NCBI RefSeq assembly: GCF_008831285.2
Contig: NC_045139.1
Coordinates: 27,436,808-27,500,807 of the forward strand
DNA length: 64,000 nt
Direction: 5' to 3'
Origin: Nymphaea colorata
Taxonomy: Eukaryota; Streptophyta; Magnoliopsida; Nymphaeales; Nymphaeaceae
Positions 46,101-56,160 of the stretch are shown here, one piece after another. Numbering within the stretch: the first letter of the stretch is position 1; every line of letters starts with the position of its first letter. The translations under genes and the position numbers were made by a program. The notes under the pieces are model-generated. The model worked only from the letters and a program-made list of their open reading frames with translations. It searched no databases and was not told where the DNA came from.

Positions 46101-48190
46101 TATAATTAATAGTTTCATATGTCTATATATATTTTCTTTGTTGTAAATCAAAATTTATTTGAAGGTTGTTATATAATCCATTACTAAAATTTACATTAAA
46201 TAAAGTAAAAGTTTTATTTTTAAAACATTACTAGACCCTCGTTGTCCCTTTTAAAGGATGAAAAGAGGTGTCATCTTTATAAAGACAACATCCTGGCTGT
46301 TCTTTAAAAAGGACAACATCTGATCTCTTTTTAAAGGATGAGGCACGATCATCCATGTTATGTGTGACTGAGAAGAGAAAGACAAGGAGAAGTGGGAAAA
46401 TGGGAAAGGAAAAAAGAGAGGGAGGGAAAAAAATGGGAGAGAAAGAAAAAGGAGAAAGCGAGTTTGGAAGATGAGAGAGAGTGCTGTCGCTTGCCCTTGC
46501 CATTCTCAGGCCAGTGCCAGAAAGAAGGGCAAGAGAGCAGGAAGAAGATTGGCCTATTTATAGCTGGAAAAGTTATTGGTGGACAGGGTACTGACAACAT
46601 TTAGCTATGCCTGAGCAGTAGGATGGCAGGTTCAGACTGGAACAGATGCTTTTGTTAGAATATGTAAAACTGTGATTTGTTAGCTTGCATTTGTTAAGAA
46701 CTATAGTAGATTAACAAGAGAGATAAGGAATAGCGAAATATTTTATGTGGTTTTGCTGATTTTCTTGGTTGTACAATAGCTTTCCCATATATCTGATTCT
46801 AAATTTATAACTCAGCTTTCCATTTTGATAAAGAGGATTAGAAGGGTTTCTCCTAAAGCCCTGCAATCAGAGATGTGCAGCTACCAAACCTACTATAAAG
46901 TAAGGAAATAGAGAGAATAAAGGCAATTACGTGAGATAAAGAAGGAAGAAACTTGATATTATTAATCAAATTTGAACAAACTGCACAATTTCTTGCTCAC
47001 CTACTTAAAGATGATGAAAAGCAAGATAAATGGATGATTCTATGACAAGAATCCTTCTAAAACATAACAACTAAATGTGATGATAATTTTGATAAGCACT
47101 TAATCTCAAAGATTATCTACACATTGAGGAAATCCTAGAACTAGAAGTGAGATTTGGATTGGCTCCAGTTCCTGCATCACTCTCACCAGGCTGAAAAGAC
47201 TCACTCTCCAGTCTAGGTATGTTTCTTTCCTTCCATAAAGTTCCACTATATGTTTGATGAACAAAAATGTATTGGAGCTTTTGCATGCAAAAAATCTTAT
47301 CTAAATGTCATAAGAAGTGGTGGTAAACACAACCCAAAGCACCATTACCACATGCAAATTCTCTTAACAGCATTATCAGGCTCTTAACTCACAAAACCCT
47401 CTTACTGATTTCACTTGAATCCAATGTCTTAAAGAATCTAGATTGGATCCACATTTGGATCTAAAATGAAATCGAGACTTGGATAATATTCTTCTTATTT
47501 TTTTAAAAAAAAAAAATTAAGCAAGTGGCAGTATTGCATGCATAATGAACAGAAGATGAACAGTATATATTATGGTCTACTTAAGAAAAGCAAAGAACAT
47601 ACAATAGTTCTCCATAGGATCACAAAAGCACATGTTGTTGGAGAAGCTACTTGAGAGAAGAAGACATCAATGGGACATGAAGAAGAGACTCTATTCATAG
47701 TTAGCATAGAAAGTAAATTCTATGAAAGTCAAACAGGAGAAACACTCACAAGAAAGAACTTCTCCCACAGTTTTTCAAAAGGCAAAGAACCTGGCGTCAA
47801 AAACAAGAAGGCAATCTTTGGGTTCTTGGGTTGAATTCCATGCATCTTAAGAATATTGTCAAAGACAACACGAGCTGCAATCTCATCATCAGTATATGTT
47901 CTTTCATGTGAAAACTGAAAGACTTGAAACAATTGCCCGTGAGGGTTGCATATGGTTGAAGCAAATAAATAACAAGCTGCATACTGGCGAGGTGGATAAA
48001 CATGAACACCCATCATACAGATGCACAGCATACTAAGTATTAGCAGAATCCACAACGGTCTCTTAGAAGATCTCTTCTGTGCCATTTGCATCACTTCAAT
48101 TCTTCCCTCCCATGTCTTCCAAACCATTGCTAATGCACCGAAACAAGCTATAAAAAGGAACTCCTGAGAAAACACCTGCCATAATTTCAC
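31989..48190 (-). CDS. GT14 core-2/I-branching (BC10/DUF266-type) glycosyltransferase gene
   Basis: Ten coding exons join in phase: 48190-47750, 45426-45328, 43914-43814, 43715-43644, 42843-42753, 40755-40675, 33505-33446, 33330-33208, 33108-33070, 32120-31989. All introns are GT-AG, and the joined frame is about 412 residues with one terminal stop (TAA 31991-31989). Two hydrophobic stretches near the N-terminus ([14 protein letters not shown] and [16 protein letters not shown]) suit a type II Golgi membrane anchor. The Branch domain then runs from [19 protein letters not shown] to the end. Plant members of this family are Golgi proteins affecting cell walls or glycoproteins; the acceptor is not known from sequence. 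The frame enters 48190 from upstream with a GTG, not ATG, so the N-terminal exon or start is unresolved. Confidence 0.9.
33070..33108 (-). CDS. GT14 gene, exon 9
   Basis: Only 39 bp, between TTTGCAG and [19 protein letters not shown]. Matches the short variable loop before the CLWNG block. Phase 0 on both sides. Confidence 0.8.
33208..33330 (-). CDS. GT14 gene, exon 8
   Basis: Acceptor CTTGCAG, donor ACA|GTATGA. Encodes [20 protein letters not shown] and [30 protein letters not shown] is one of the strongest signatures of plant DUF266/GT14 proteins. Confidence 0.9.
33446..33505 (-). CDS. GT14 gene, exon 7
   Basis: 60 bp, acceptor ATTTCACAG, donor CAT|GTCAGT. Encodes [27 protein letters not shown] is conserved across the family. 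It follows the 7.2-kb intron 6. Confidence 0.9.
34609..34996. repeat. MITE-like element with TATGTCACATGA ends
   Basis: Inverted termini CTATGTCACATGA (34610-34622) and TCATGTGACATAG (34983-34995). Inside are GCACCC/GGGTGC-rich stretches at both ends, a pyrimidine-rich stretch and an AT microsatellite (34873-34903). It lies in intron 6, apparently inside the 3' LTR of gypsy element F. Related internal sequence recurs near 46010 and 55720-56160. Confidence 0.55.
35270..36594 (-). pseudogene. Gypsy reverse transcriptase and RNase H (element F)
   Basis: 36343-36594 holds the RT approach ([20 protein letters not shown]). 36259-35900 holds [39 protein letters not shown] and [11 protein letters not shown], with the FDD pair intact. 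35924-35703 has VTYLGHSIS. RNase H follows in broken frames ([16 protein letters not shown]-like) to LVADGLSKE near 35270. About four frames are needed. Confidence 0.8.
36588..37132 (-). pseudogene. Gypsy aspartic protease (element F)
   Basis: [19 protein letters not shown] followed by NFVCKK gives the active site. The frame shifts at about 36900 to [18 protein letters not shown] and [16 protein letters not shown], the C-terminal protease segment (LGM.WL..LG...WDF). Confidence 0.75.
37211..38148 (-). pseudogene. Gypsy Gag (element F)
   Basis: N-terminal coiled-coil-like part at 37915-38148 ([20 protein letters not shown]). The capsid C-terminal part at 37211-37549 has [18 protein letters not shown] and [16 protein letters not shown] knuckle in the next frame reads [14 protein letters not shown], the form seen in several gypsy lineages. 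Frameshifts and stops separate the pieces. Confidence 0.7.
38161..38179 (-). other. Primer binding site of element F
   Basis: Minus strand TGGTATCATAGCCTCAATG, one change from the initiator-tRNA-Met type TGGTATCAGAGCC, following an LTR-like end ACACTAACA. Confidence 0.75.
38226..38991. repeat. Purine/pyrimidine foldback element 1 in intron 6
   Basis: Purine half (GGGAAAGG-rich, 38226-38450), then pyrimidine half (CCTTTCC-rich, 38521-38991) ending CCAACCAAACAAAGC. An internal end CCTACCAAACAGGCCCTAA near 38673 suggests nesting of two copies. Ends of type GGCCTGTTTGGT next to TTA/TAA resemble Tourist/PIF-Harbinger MITEs. Frames across it are low-complexity. Confidence 0.6.
39165..39597. repeat. 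Purine/pyrimidine foldback element 2 in intron 6
   Basis: Begins GCTTTGTTTGGTTGAAGGGA, is purine-rich to about 39360, then pyrimidine-rich, ending CCTACCAAACAGGCCGTTA. Its right half (39370-39574) is the close reverse complement of 38244-38450, including GGGATTGAGCAATCCCTCC and TTTGTTTGGTTGG. It is thus the same family as the element at 38226. The 173-bp spacer between them contains ATAAATAGGCTG on the minus strand. Confidence 0.6.
39610..39948 (+). mobile_element. Probable gypsy 3' end and LTR relic
   Basis: Plus-strand translation ends [15 protein letters not shown], like the C-terminus of gypsy polyproteins that overlaps a polypurine tract (CAAAGGGGGCAG, 39720-39731). TGTTAGAGTC follows, with a TATA-like TATAAATAAGG at 39804, and a possible end GGCCACTAACA at 39948. 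No partner LTR was found. Tentative. Confidence 0.4.
40675..40755 (-). CDS. GT14 gene, exon 6
   Basis: 81 bp, acceptor ATGCTGCAG, donor AAG|GTCAGT. Encodes [19 protein letters not shown] then [15 protein letters not shown] is the family signature after the KGAQ segment. Confidence 0.9.
41880..42068. repeat. Foldback element in intron 5
   Basis: Left arm AGCTCACTCAAGAGGGCCGTC ... GGTGGATGGTTGAGAGAAAA (about 41890-41943) is the imperfect reverse complement of TTTTCTCTCAAACATCCATC ... GGGGCGTCCCTCATGAGTGA (about 41999-42058). Arms of about 65 bp with a short loop; no coding capacity. Confidence 0.6.
42753..42843 (-). CDS. GT14 gene, exon 5
   Basis: 91 bp, acceptor CTTTTAG, donor CAG|GTACTA. 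Encodes [20 protein letters not shown] then [20 protein letters not shown] is diagnostic of the family. It completes a Cys codon split with exon 4. Confidence 0.9.
43157..43181. repeat. (AT)n microsatellite in intron 4-5 region
   Basis: About 25 bp of AT repeats; lies between exon 4 and exon 5 of the GT14 gene. Confidence 0.9.
43644..43715 (-). CDS. GT14 gene, exon 4
   Basis: 72 bp, acceptor CACTGCAG, donor TG|GTAAGC. Encodes [20 protein letters not shown] and FID; C.PL.NF.Y.Y.YL is conserved. Phase 2 entry makes the Ser codon of SDSC. Confidence 0.9.
43814..43914 (-). CDS. GT14 gene, exon 3
   Basis: 101 bp, acceptor TTTTTTAG, donor CAG|GTTTGG. Encodes [20 protein letters not shown] then [33 protein letters not shown] is the family's conserved central block. 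Confidence 0.9.
45328..45426 (-). CDS. GT14 gene, exon 2
   Basis: 99 bp, acceptor TACTTCAG, donor AAG|GTATAT. Encodes [20 protein letters not shown] and [13 protein letters not shown], matching GHEGRFS.YVHAS in relatives. Confidence 0.9.
46010..46600. repeat. Dispersed repeat with GGTGTGGGTG and GGAAAGG blocks (intron 1)
   Basis: GGTGCAGATGCTGGTGTGGGTG followed by TTGGGTGCAGTGTGGCAAGGG and TATATGTATATAA. Then come paired TCCTTTAAA/TTTAAAGGA blocks (46236-46345) and a GGGAAAAGGAAAAG-type purine stretch (46385-46465). The same succession in reverse order occurs at about 55715-56160, and the first part also at 34880-34975. No ORF of interest. Confidence 0.5.
47750..48190 (-). CDS. GT14 gene, first recognised coding exon (1)
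   Basis: Open from at least 48190 to donor CTT|GTGAGT at 47749. Holds both hydrophobic segments, the stem region and [20 protein letters not shown]. The 5' edge is uncertain: AG acceptors occur at 48191-48190 (exon then TGAAATTATGG) and at TTTTCTCAG|GAG. An in-frame TGA lies 12 bases upstream of 48190, so either an upstream exon supplies the start or translation begins at an internal Met. Confidence 0.85.
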
Positions 48191-49363
48191 TAAACCTTCA
48201 CTTCATATATCAAAACTTCTAATTGATAGCCTAATAATGTATGCCATCGACAAGTAATAAAGAAAAGCAGGCAACTTTCAGCAAAATTCACATCAAATAG
48301 GGTACTCAAAAAGAGCAAAAGGTGGACACAAATTTCAGAAATTTTGCATATATCTCCATATATACCATATTTAGATCAATAAGTGGTTTCTCTTTCTATT
48401 CTCTGGGCTACTAATAGCTTAGTTACAAACGGTGGAGTATAATCCACTACTTGCGAGCTACCATTCTGCGGCAGACTGCAGGAGTCTACACAGAGTTACG
48501 ACATTAAGAAAAAAAAGCTACTTTGACAATCTAAAAGATTGAGGAAGCCTTGTCTCAGTTGCAATAGATTTTTGTTGACTCTAATCACTATCAAGATATT
48601 TGCTAGTTGGTATTCATCAAAATTGATAACCTCCATTTAGAATATGGCAGCACTAACTTTGGCAATTACTTGGGTAATGGATATTATGTACATATTGGTC
48701 CGACTCCCAAATACGGTGGAACTCCACAATCCAATTAAGCATTACAGCATGCCTAGAAGAAACAAATGGAGGACAAACATGGAGAACAAGACGCCTTCAG
48801 ATAAATGAAAGAAGTGAAGACTTAGTCGGGAGAGAAGGGAAAAAGGGACACTGTTTCTTGCATGATACCGGATGCAGAGAAATCTTAATAGCAATAAAAC
48901 AAAAGTCCAGCTGCTTATCAAAAGCTCAGCGAAACTCAAGCATCAGCAGAGAACTAATAACACTAAACGTAACTAATGAAACACCAAAAACTTCGTTGAC
49001 CAATAATCTCATGAGGTTTCTCGAAAGTCCTACGCATCACAAAATCGCCGCGATCGGACCCACATTTCAAGCCGAATGCCAGAACAATGAACAGAATTCG
49101 ATCGTTCTGCACTTTAAGAACCTCAGCACCAATCTATCCTCCCACGACATCAGAAAAGAGCAAAACTCAGGCATCACTCGAGTTCCGATGCTAAAACCGA
49201 AAGAAAGAACGGCGGGTTAAACCCGACCAAGACAGCTGACCCTCATTAACTCTTAAATTCCTCCATCCTCGTCTCTGTCCTCAGAACCAGACACAAGCAG
49301 CAGAAAGGAAGAAAATGCAAAAGCTAGCAACCAGATGAAAGGGAGAAGAGGGATCCGCTCACC

Positions 49364-49515
49364 CGAGTAGATCACCCAGAGGGAGGTGAAATTGTGATTC
49401 AACAAGAGAGGGAGAGAAAGGCGAGGGAGAGGATTCTCTCGTTGCTGAAAATGTGAATGGATTTGCTACATGAGAGGTTAAAATCCTTTCTCTTTCAGCA
49501 TCCATTCCTTTCCTC
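49364..49515 (-). promoter_or_regulatory. Probable 5' leader exon of the GT14 gene
   Basis: Downstream of a TATA box, a pyrimidine-rich leader on the minus strand ends in a good donor, ATCTACTCGG|GTGAGC. It contains an ATG at 49505 opening a frame MDAERERILTSHVANPF. With that donor the frame does not join exon 1. A weaker donor CTGG|GTGATC spliced to the acceptor at 48190 would join it in phase. So this is either 5' UTR with an upstream ORF or the true N-terminus. Confidence 0.45.
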
Positions 49516-49539
49516 CTCTTCTCCTTCCGCTTCTGCAAT

Positions 49540-49549
49540 ATTTTTTTAT
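49540..49549 (-). promoter_or_regulatory. Putative TATA box of the GT14 gene
   Basis: Minus strand CTATAAAAAAAT. A (GA)n tract (49557-49579, CT on the plus strand) lies just upstream, a common plant core-promoter arrangement. The position fits a leader starting near 49515. Confidence 0.5.
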
Positions 49550-50089
49550 AGCACGTCTCTCTCTCTCTCTCTCTCTCTCCAACGTGACTTTCTTGCGTGA
49601 AGAGCAGTGGAGAAGAGCAGTTGGCGAGACGGTAACCATCGCCCTCTGTCCTCAGTACGTTAACGGTCGCCATGTTGACTCGAGCTCGGGAGGACCAAGT
49701 AGTCTCGGTTCAACCAAGACGCTTAGCTGTTCCGCTCTAACCAAGCAACTCACCCTCTAACCTTGCATTACGTCGTTTTACTGTCTGGTACTTTCTAATG
49801 TTTTCTTGTTTGTTAGTCTTTGTTTCGTATTTCTTATGTTTTTTAATTTAGTTTTGATTCGTATAAACTCGTTGAGAACATGAAGTTTAAATCTAAATTG
49901 TTCTTACAAAATATCACACTAGATTAATAAGATGTGCAATCTCAACCTCTTGTGTATCTTTTTCGTCACTTTCCCAGAACTCTTCAAGTTGAAGATGTTA
50001 ACTAGCATGAACTGAAGTGTTTAACAGCCAAACTTGGGGAAGTGAACAACTGCACAAAAAGAATCAGAATCATCATGACAATGTAACAG

Positions 50090-50275
50090 GGGCGAACCCG
50101 CTAAAGCGCACTAGTTATAAAATTTTAAATTTTGAAAGAGCACTAATATGTAAATAAATAAAAATTTCTAATTTTGAAAGAGCACTAATATGTAAATAAA
50201 TAAAAATTTCTTGAAATATCAATATGAAAACAAAAAAAAATTTTGTGTGTCAAGCACCTACCTCGGCCCCTGAAT
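50090..50275. repeat. Short GGGGCGAACCC...CTCGGCCCC repeat with 42-bp tandem duplication
   Basis: Ends AGGGGCGAACCC and CTCGGCCCCTG are roughly inverted. Inside, AATTTTGAAAGAGCACTAAT starts at 50128 and again at 50170, a 42-bp exact or near-exact tandem duplication. Confidence 0.55.
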
Positions 50276-50763
50276 GATAATTAAGAGAAAATATGTATCT
50301 TAATTAATCGGATTTTAGGTAAAAAATGTGTTACGTATATACGTATTTGGAGAGTGGTACGTCCAATGAGATGGGCATGTGTTCCTCTGACCCGGTCTTG
50401 CTATGCAAGGCCTATTTAACAGCTTGGCAATGAAGAAGCACTTAATGTGGTTTATTTTATTAAAGGCAAACTTTGCATTGTGCAATTTCTACTATAAAAA
50501 TGTGATGTTGAATCACGTACAGTTTTCAAACGTTGTGGGGTTCAGTCATTCTTTATAAGTCGCAGAAAAAGATTCCGCCCACATGATGACTATTTTTTAC
50601 TAAAAATTTGGGCTACATGTGGAAGGTTCTTTCTCTATCTATCTTAAAATCGTAATTATGCCTAGCTCTCTGATTATTTATTATCTTATCGCAAATTGAT
50701 CATAAACAGTTAACAAAAGATGTCAACTCAAAAGTTAAATTAAGTTTGTCAAAATATTAAAAG

Positions 50764-50765
<2 letters not shown>

Positions 50766-50797
<32 letters not shown>
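50766..50797. repeat. (AT)n microsatellite
   Basis: About 32 bp of AT repeats. Confidence 0.9.
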
Positions 50798-50807
<10 letters not shown>

Positions 50808-53059
50808 CTGATTTTTCTCCAGTAATTGTTGTCACCATCTAAAAGACTGGTGGTGGATTGCATGGGGATGAGGATCTGAAAAACCACTCTCTGAGAGAAA
50901 GTTGTTTTTCTGACATATAACATGTACTTGACACGGGAACACTAAATTAAATGGAGCCATAACATGCTTCATCGGCGAACCAAAACTCTATGGGACCAGG
51001 GAGCCGGTTTGGAACTTTGTCAATAGAAAGAATAATCAATATCACACACATGACTTCCATACTAATCTATTAGGAATAATTGCATGAGTTCATTATATAT
51101 TGATTAGTTTTGGCCGATTGGGCTTTTCTCATGTTAAAAATAAAAGACATTGCCAGCCAAGCCGGTCTTCGCTTCCACTATTCCCACATCATAGTTGATG
51201 AAATCAATGGTAGTGATTCATGCAACTAACAAATTTATTTCTTAAAAACTTCCGCTAGTTTTCAAGTTGTGTTCGATCCATCTTCCTTTCCTTTGATGTT
51301 GTTCTTCAGCACATACATTATGAACCGCCAAGGACGACGAAAAAGTCGCATGTGATCCAACTCGCACAAGATCGGGTCAGATTCTTTGACAATCCTAAAT
51401 GGACCTCGGATCAAATTCCGATCCAGTCAGTCATGAATCCACATCAATGAATTCGAATATGGTCCAGGCATTTTTATCAGATTGGACTAGACCGTTTCTA
51501 TTGAAGAGGGCAGTTGCTTCTGCCTAATCTGTTGACAACTCCAATGCGTCGTTGACTTTATTCCAAAGGCGGCTGACTGCACCATAATATTTAAAATATC
51601 AAGCTTAATTAATTTCTTATATTCTTTAAAGTTATTTTATATATCAACAGAAAACATGGTTTGGTAAATGGAACACTATTTGAATGTTTAATGAATATTT
51701 TACTTTAATCTCGGGGCAGATGCATGGGTAGCTACTATTAGTATTCAATAAATCTGGTGCCAATTTTGAAAGGCTCACTGAGTGTTGTGTTCCAACTGTC
51801 AAACAACTCCTCAAAAAATTATATAAGTGTTTGTCATATTTTGTATCAAAAACAGCAAAGTACGGGGAGAACAAACAGATACATGAGAAATTCCAGCATT
51901 TATATAAGAAGCCAACCAAAGTTAAGCCCTGCAGTCGGTAGGATCTCAAAAGAACAACAATTTAAAATCAAATTAACGTATTTTAAATTTATTTTAATAT
52001 GTAAAAAATAATGTGATACAAGATTGTATCTATTGCCGACATTTACAACATTAATGTATTCTGCTTAATGTATTGCTATGATGTATAAATTGCTATTTAT
52101 GTATCAATTACTGAAAGGATAAGTTTGTCCTAAAGGCAGTTCTGATTGGCCAGATCAGAACAAGAAACAGACATTTTTGGAGCTTTAAATGTATATATGT
52201 GAGGCAGGAGGAGCCCGAGATTGCTGGCTAAGGAGCACCACTAATAAATTTTCAAATTTTGAGGGGCATGAACATATAAATGAGAAATTTCTCTGAGTTG
52301 TTACTATAACATAGGTGATTTTTTGGGTCCGTGTAGGCAATTGCATACACGTTGCGTACATCTGCATCTCATGTGAGGAATGTATTTAGCAATCAGGCCA
52401 AGGCATGCATGGATGAAATATATTAGTTGCTTCCACATTAAAATGAATATTTTGGAAAAAAAGAAGAAGCACTCGTATGTCATTCTAGGAATGTTATGGA
52501 TAGTGATCAAGGTACTTTTGGATGATACTCTAAAAAATAACATTTTGTAATCACCAACCAGGCCATTGATTAAGGTACTTTTGATGATTTGAAGTATCTT
52601 AAAAAAAAAAAACCCAGGTCTTCTAATGAACATATTCAAAGAACTTCACATTGAACTTTAACATTTTTGCTTCTTATACAAGTCAAGTGGTTAAATCAAA
52701 GAGCTTCAAAGTGAGGCGTGCCATTTATTATAACCACCAAAACACTGAACTTCTCATTGTAAAATTTTCTTCAAGTGGTTCCACATATTCACGGCCTTAA
52801 TTGGATGAACCGAGTTTTTTTGTTCACCACCTGAAAAAATGGGTTTCCACGGAAACTTTGCTGTCGATATGCGATAAATACCTTGATAGCGAATCAAATC
52901 AAATGGCGGTCAGTGACTCCGAAAAAACAAGCTTGCTCGAGGATAGAGCTCCATCTATTGAGCAAAAGGTTAACAATTCATCACCCAAAAAAGCGGCTCC
53001 AAGACCTCCTTATTCCTCCCACCTTAGCGGTCCTGGGTTCTCATCTATCCATTTATTTC

Positions 53060-53086
53060 AAAAAAAAAAAAAAAAAAAAAAAAAAA
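53060..53086. repeat. Poly-A run
   Basis: About 27 consecutive A. No upstream coding signal suggests a retroposed transcript, so I treat it as simple sequence. Confidence 0.8.
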
Positions 53087-54260
53087 GCAAACATGGCTGT
53101 CTCACATGGGGCAACCTCACCTTATCTCTCCAGCCAGTTAGCTACTACTTATCTTTCTCATTTTAAATGTTCTTAAATCAATTAATTATAAGAAAGCTGC
53201 TTATGTTGACAAATTTGCCCTTCAATGATTTCTAATTAAAAATGTAAGTAAAAGACGAGGACCATCTTCTTGACAGTAAAAACCTGATAGTGAAGTACCC
53301 AAAATAATTATCAAATCAAAAGAGGATTCTTCTGAGTTGAAATTTGGTGAAGTACCATTCTCAAAATGGCTTCAATAACATAACTGTCAGAAATCTAAAT
53401 TAAGAGGGATACAAACATAAAATAAAAAGAATAAAAATTTGTTGATACGGCAATATACATTATTGACGTAATGCATTTAATGCGAAAGTTTTTACGACAA
53501 AAAATATGCATTTTGACAACAAAAATCAATAGTTTATGATAATAAAAAATCAACAAAAAATAATAAACTTGAAACGACATTTCTTATAGATTGTGCACTA
53601 ACCAATGCATATATAGTGACTCAAGAATTAATAAAACTATATCTTTTGTGAGAGTGTTCAATGAGCATCCTTCAACAGTATATTTTCTATAACATTATAT
53701 ACGATTGGTGATGACTAATTAAAGGAAGGTAATTGTAATACTTCACCAAAACGCTACTAGACCTGCAAACCTTGAGAAACAATATACCCTTTCCCGTCAA
53801 AGTAGAGAAAGAGCGCCAATATTATTATTAAGTAAATTTCCTTGAAAAAGGACCCAATATAGTTAATTACTCTTTTAATCACTTGTTTGAAAAATGTTAC
53901 CTGAAGAACTTCCATTTGAAGATACTCAAGAAAAACTTGTTTATAAGCTTGGGCAGATGCACCTCGGATATAAAAATACATGCATACATACATAGATATG
54001 TACATTATAAATGTAAATATTTATATTTATATTTATATTTGAAGGAATGGCCGAAAGCATGCTCAAGATACTTTTTGACGTAAATTTGCATTTAGCCACC
54101 TGAATTACTTAGGTATTATCAGAGGGAAGTTGGGTAGTTGAAAAACATTTTCAAATTAAGTTTGTTGTATCAATAAGACTTGAACATGTTTTTGAATGAA
54201 GTTTCGTCGTACAAAGTGTGATTAACAAGCCAAAGGATACTATGTGCCAAAAAATATACT

Positions 54261-54264
<4 letters not shown>

Positions 54265-54316
<52 letters not shown>
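54265..54316. repeat. (GA)n microsatellite
   Basis: About 52 bp of GA repeats. Confidence 0.95.
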
Positions 54317-54319
<3 letters not shown>

Positions 54320-54849
54320 CGAGGTACTTTATGTACCTCATGTATCTCCTGTTCTCCCTCTTCGATATATGAATTGGTACTACCATAACACCAAGGGACA
54401 ACTGGAGGAAGTTATATGTTCTGGCGAACCATTTGTTACGAGCTAGGAATACTAAAATGCCTATCGTTAAAGAGAAGGTAAAGGCAAAACTGAAAGGTGG
54501 AAACATTTCAAGCTATAAAACTATCACAATCTCCTTTTGGTAAAAAGTAGGAAATGCTTTTCCATGTTAGCAGCATAACATGGAAAAACGTACCTTCAGG
54601 GACAACAGGTGAGGGAAGGAAGAGATGCGACCAATAAAATTACTTGTGCCTTTCTTGCGAACGAACGTCTCAGATAACTGAAACTTATAGGCGTTCTAAG
54701 CTAAGCGCCCATGCTTTCCAATAGGGAGTATGCTCCCCCCAATCATGGTCCGTGTTTGTTCAACCTGTTCTTCTAACGGACGGAGCATCTCATGAATGAA
54801 CGGGAACTAAATGCCTTGAAAAGCAACTCAAAAGACTGGCCCTAGTATG

Positions 54850-55219
54850 TAGGGGCGGAGGCAGCCGAGATGGGGCAGCTCTTTCTTAAATTTTTAAATT
54901 AAAAAAATATAGGTAAATACTAAAACTTTTAGTTGAATCTATATGAAAATTTTGAAAAATTTGAAAAATTCTATTTTTTTTATTAATTTTTTAAAATTAT
55001 AATTGAGTCTTTGAAATGAAAAATTCATACCTCCACCCCCTAGATGAGTAGGACACAATAGTCCGCCATCAACACGAAAATCCTCGTGTTAACCGTTGAT
55101 AGGAGTTTTTCTTTTTGTTGAGGGACTTTTTGTTTTGTTTAAGGGTATCTTTGTCTTCATAAAAAAAAATTTCTTTTATTCTTCCAATTCCAAACATTTC
55201 CACTTTTTTTCCGCCCCTA
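54850..55219. repeat. 370-bp MITE-like element with TAGGGGCGG ends
   Basis: TAGGGGCGGAGGCAGCC at the left and TTCCGCCCCTA at the right form a 9-bp terminal inverted repeat. The interior is AT-rich. CTAGTA-like sequence flanks both sides (CCTAGTATG and GTAGCTC), too weak for a firm target duplication. Confidence 0.55.
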
Positions 55220-55546
55220 GTAGCTCTTGAACCTGCGGTGGCCGCTGATTGATTTGGACCTTTTCGTGTTGTTCACACTACCGCGTTTGCGCAGGCATTG
55301 GAACATGAATTAGAAGTTGTTAAAATACCTGTTCCCAGAACAAGCGTTGAAGAATCCAAACACCTTCTAAGAGTTCCCTTCCTGGATTAGAAAAGTCAAT
55401 GTACAGGATGCTGTGTTTCAGGGATTCTTGACTATCTGCAGTCAACGGTATTCCTGTCACTACTTTTCCTCCAACCAAACGCTTAACAGCTTGTACACAT
55501 GTGAATGAACTTAGGGGGAAAACGAAAAGCTTGGGAAAATGGAAGA

Positions 55547-55656
55547 GGTAGAGGTCAATGTTCTAAACTCGCCGACTTCATTTTCCGTGAGAAAATTGAG
55601 GAGGTAGAAGTCAATGTTCTAAAACTGGCCGACTTCATTTTCCGTGAGAAAATGGG
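55547..55656. repeat. 55-bp tandem duplication
   Basis: GGTAGAGGTCAATGTTCTAA at 55547 and GGTAGAAGTCAATGTTCTAA at 55602. Both are followed by CTCGCC- or TGGCCGACTTCATTTTCCG and GTGAGAAAAT. Confidence 0.85.
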
Positions 55657-55714
55657 TCGTGTGGGTGTGCCTTGACACAGCACCTGGCTGATTCTAGGAG
55701 GGTGTTTGTTGACT

Positions 55715-56160
55715 GCGTCGGTTCTCTCTCTCTCTCTCTCTCTTTTCAACCATATTTTCCTTTCTTTTTTCTCTTTCTCTCTTCCCCCTTTTCCCCTCTT
55801 ATTCCACTCTTTCTCTTTCTCCCTTTCATTTTCTGTACTCTCTTTTAAGAGCGAGGGTCATTTTTCAAAGGATCAACAACTTGAAGTCATTTTTAAAAGA
55901 CATCAAGTGTTATTGGTCTACATTTTAATTTTTTTAATGAACGTTATAAGTCTGGTCACCCTTTTTAAAGGGCTACTAATACTATTAACTATCCTTCTTT
56001 AAAGAGGACGGCCAGGTCGCTCATCTATTTATTATTTTATTTAATAAAACTTTGAATTCAGTATGAGATTAAGGTAACCTTGATTAAAAAAATATATAGA
56101 CAAATAAAAAATATTTACATAATATATATATATATATATATGACCACACTGCACACTCAA
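55715..56160. repeat. Dispersed repeat, copy related to 46010-46600
   Basis: (CT)n, then a CCTTTTCCC-type pyrimidine stretch, then TTTTTAAAGGG/TTCTTTAAAGAGG blocks, AT repeats (56120-56141) and ACCACACTGCACACTCAATTT. This mirrors, in opposite orientation, the order seen at 46010-46600. Confidence 0.45.

Larger units (their letters stand above)
49700..54840. other. Intergenic, repeat-rich, no recognised gene
   Basis: AT-rich sequence with a 42-bp tandem duplication (50128), an AT microsatellite (50766), a poly-A run (53060) and a GA microsatellite (54265). Frames such as 52801-53166 (+) and 51644-51949 (-) have no signature I can name. Confidence 0.5.

Noticed and set aside
47797-48009. Second minus-strand frame within GT14 exon 1
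   Set aside because: Out-of-phase shadow of the exon, which has the conserved family blocks in the other frame.
53041-53090. Poly-A run as the tail of a processed pseudogene or SINE
   Set aside because: No coding similarity upstream and no flanking direct repeats seen.
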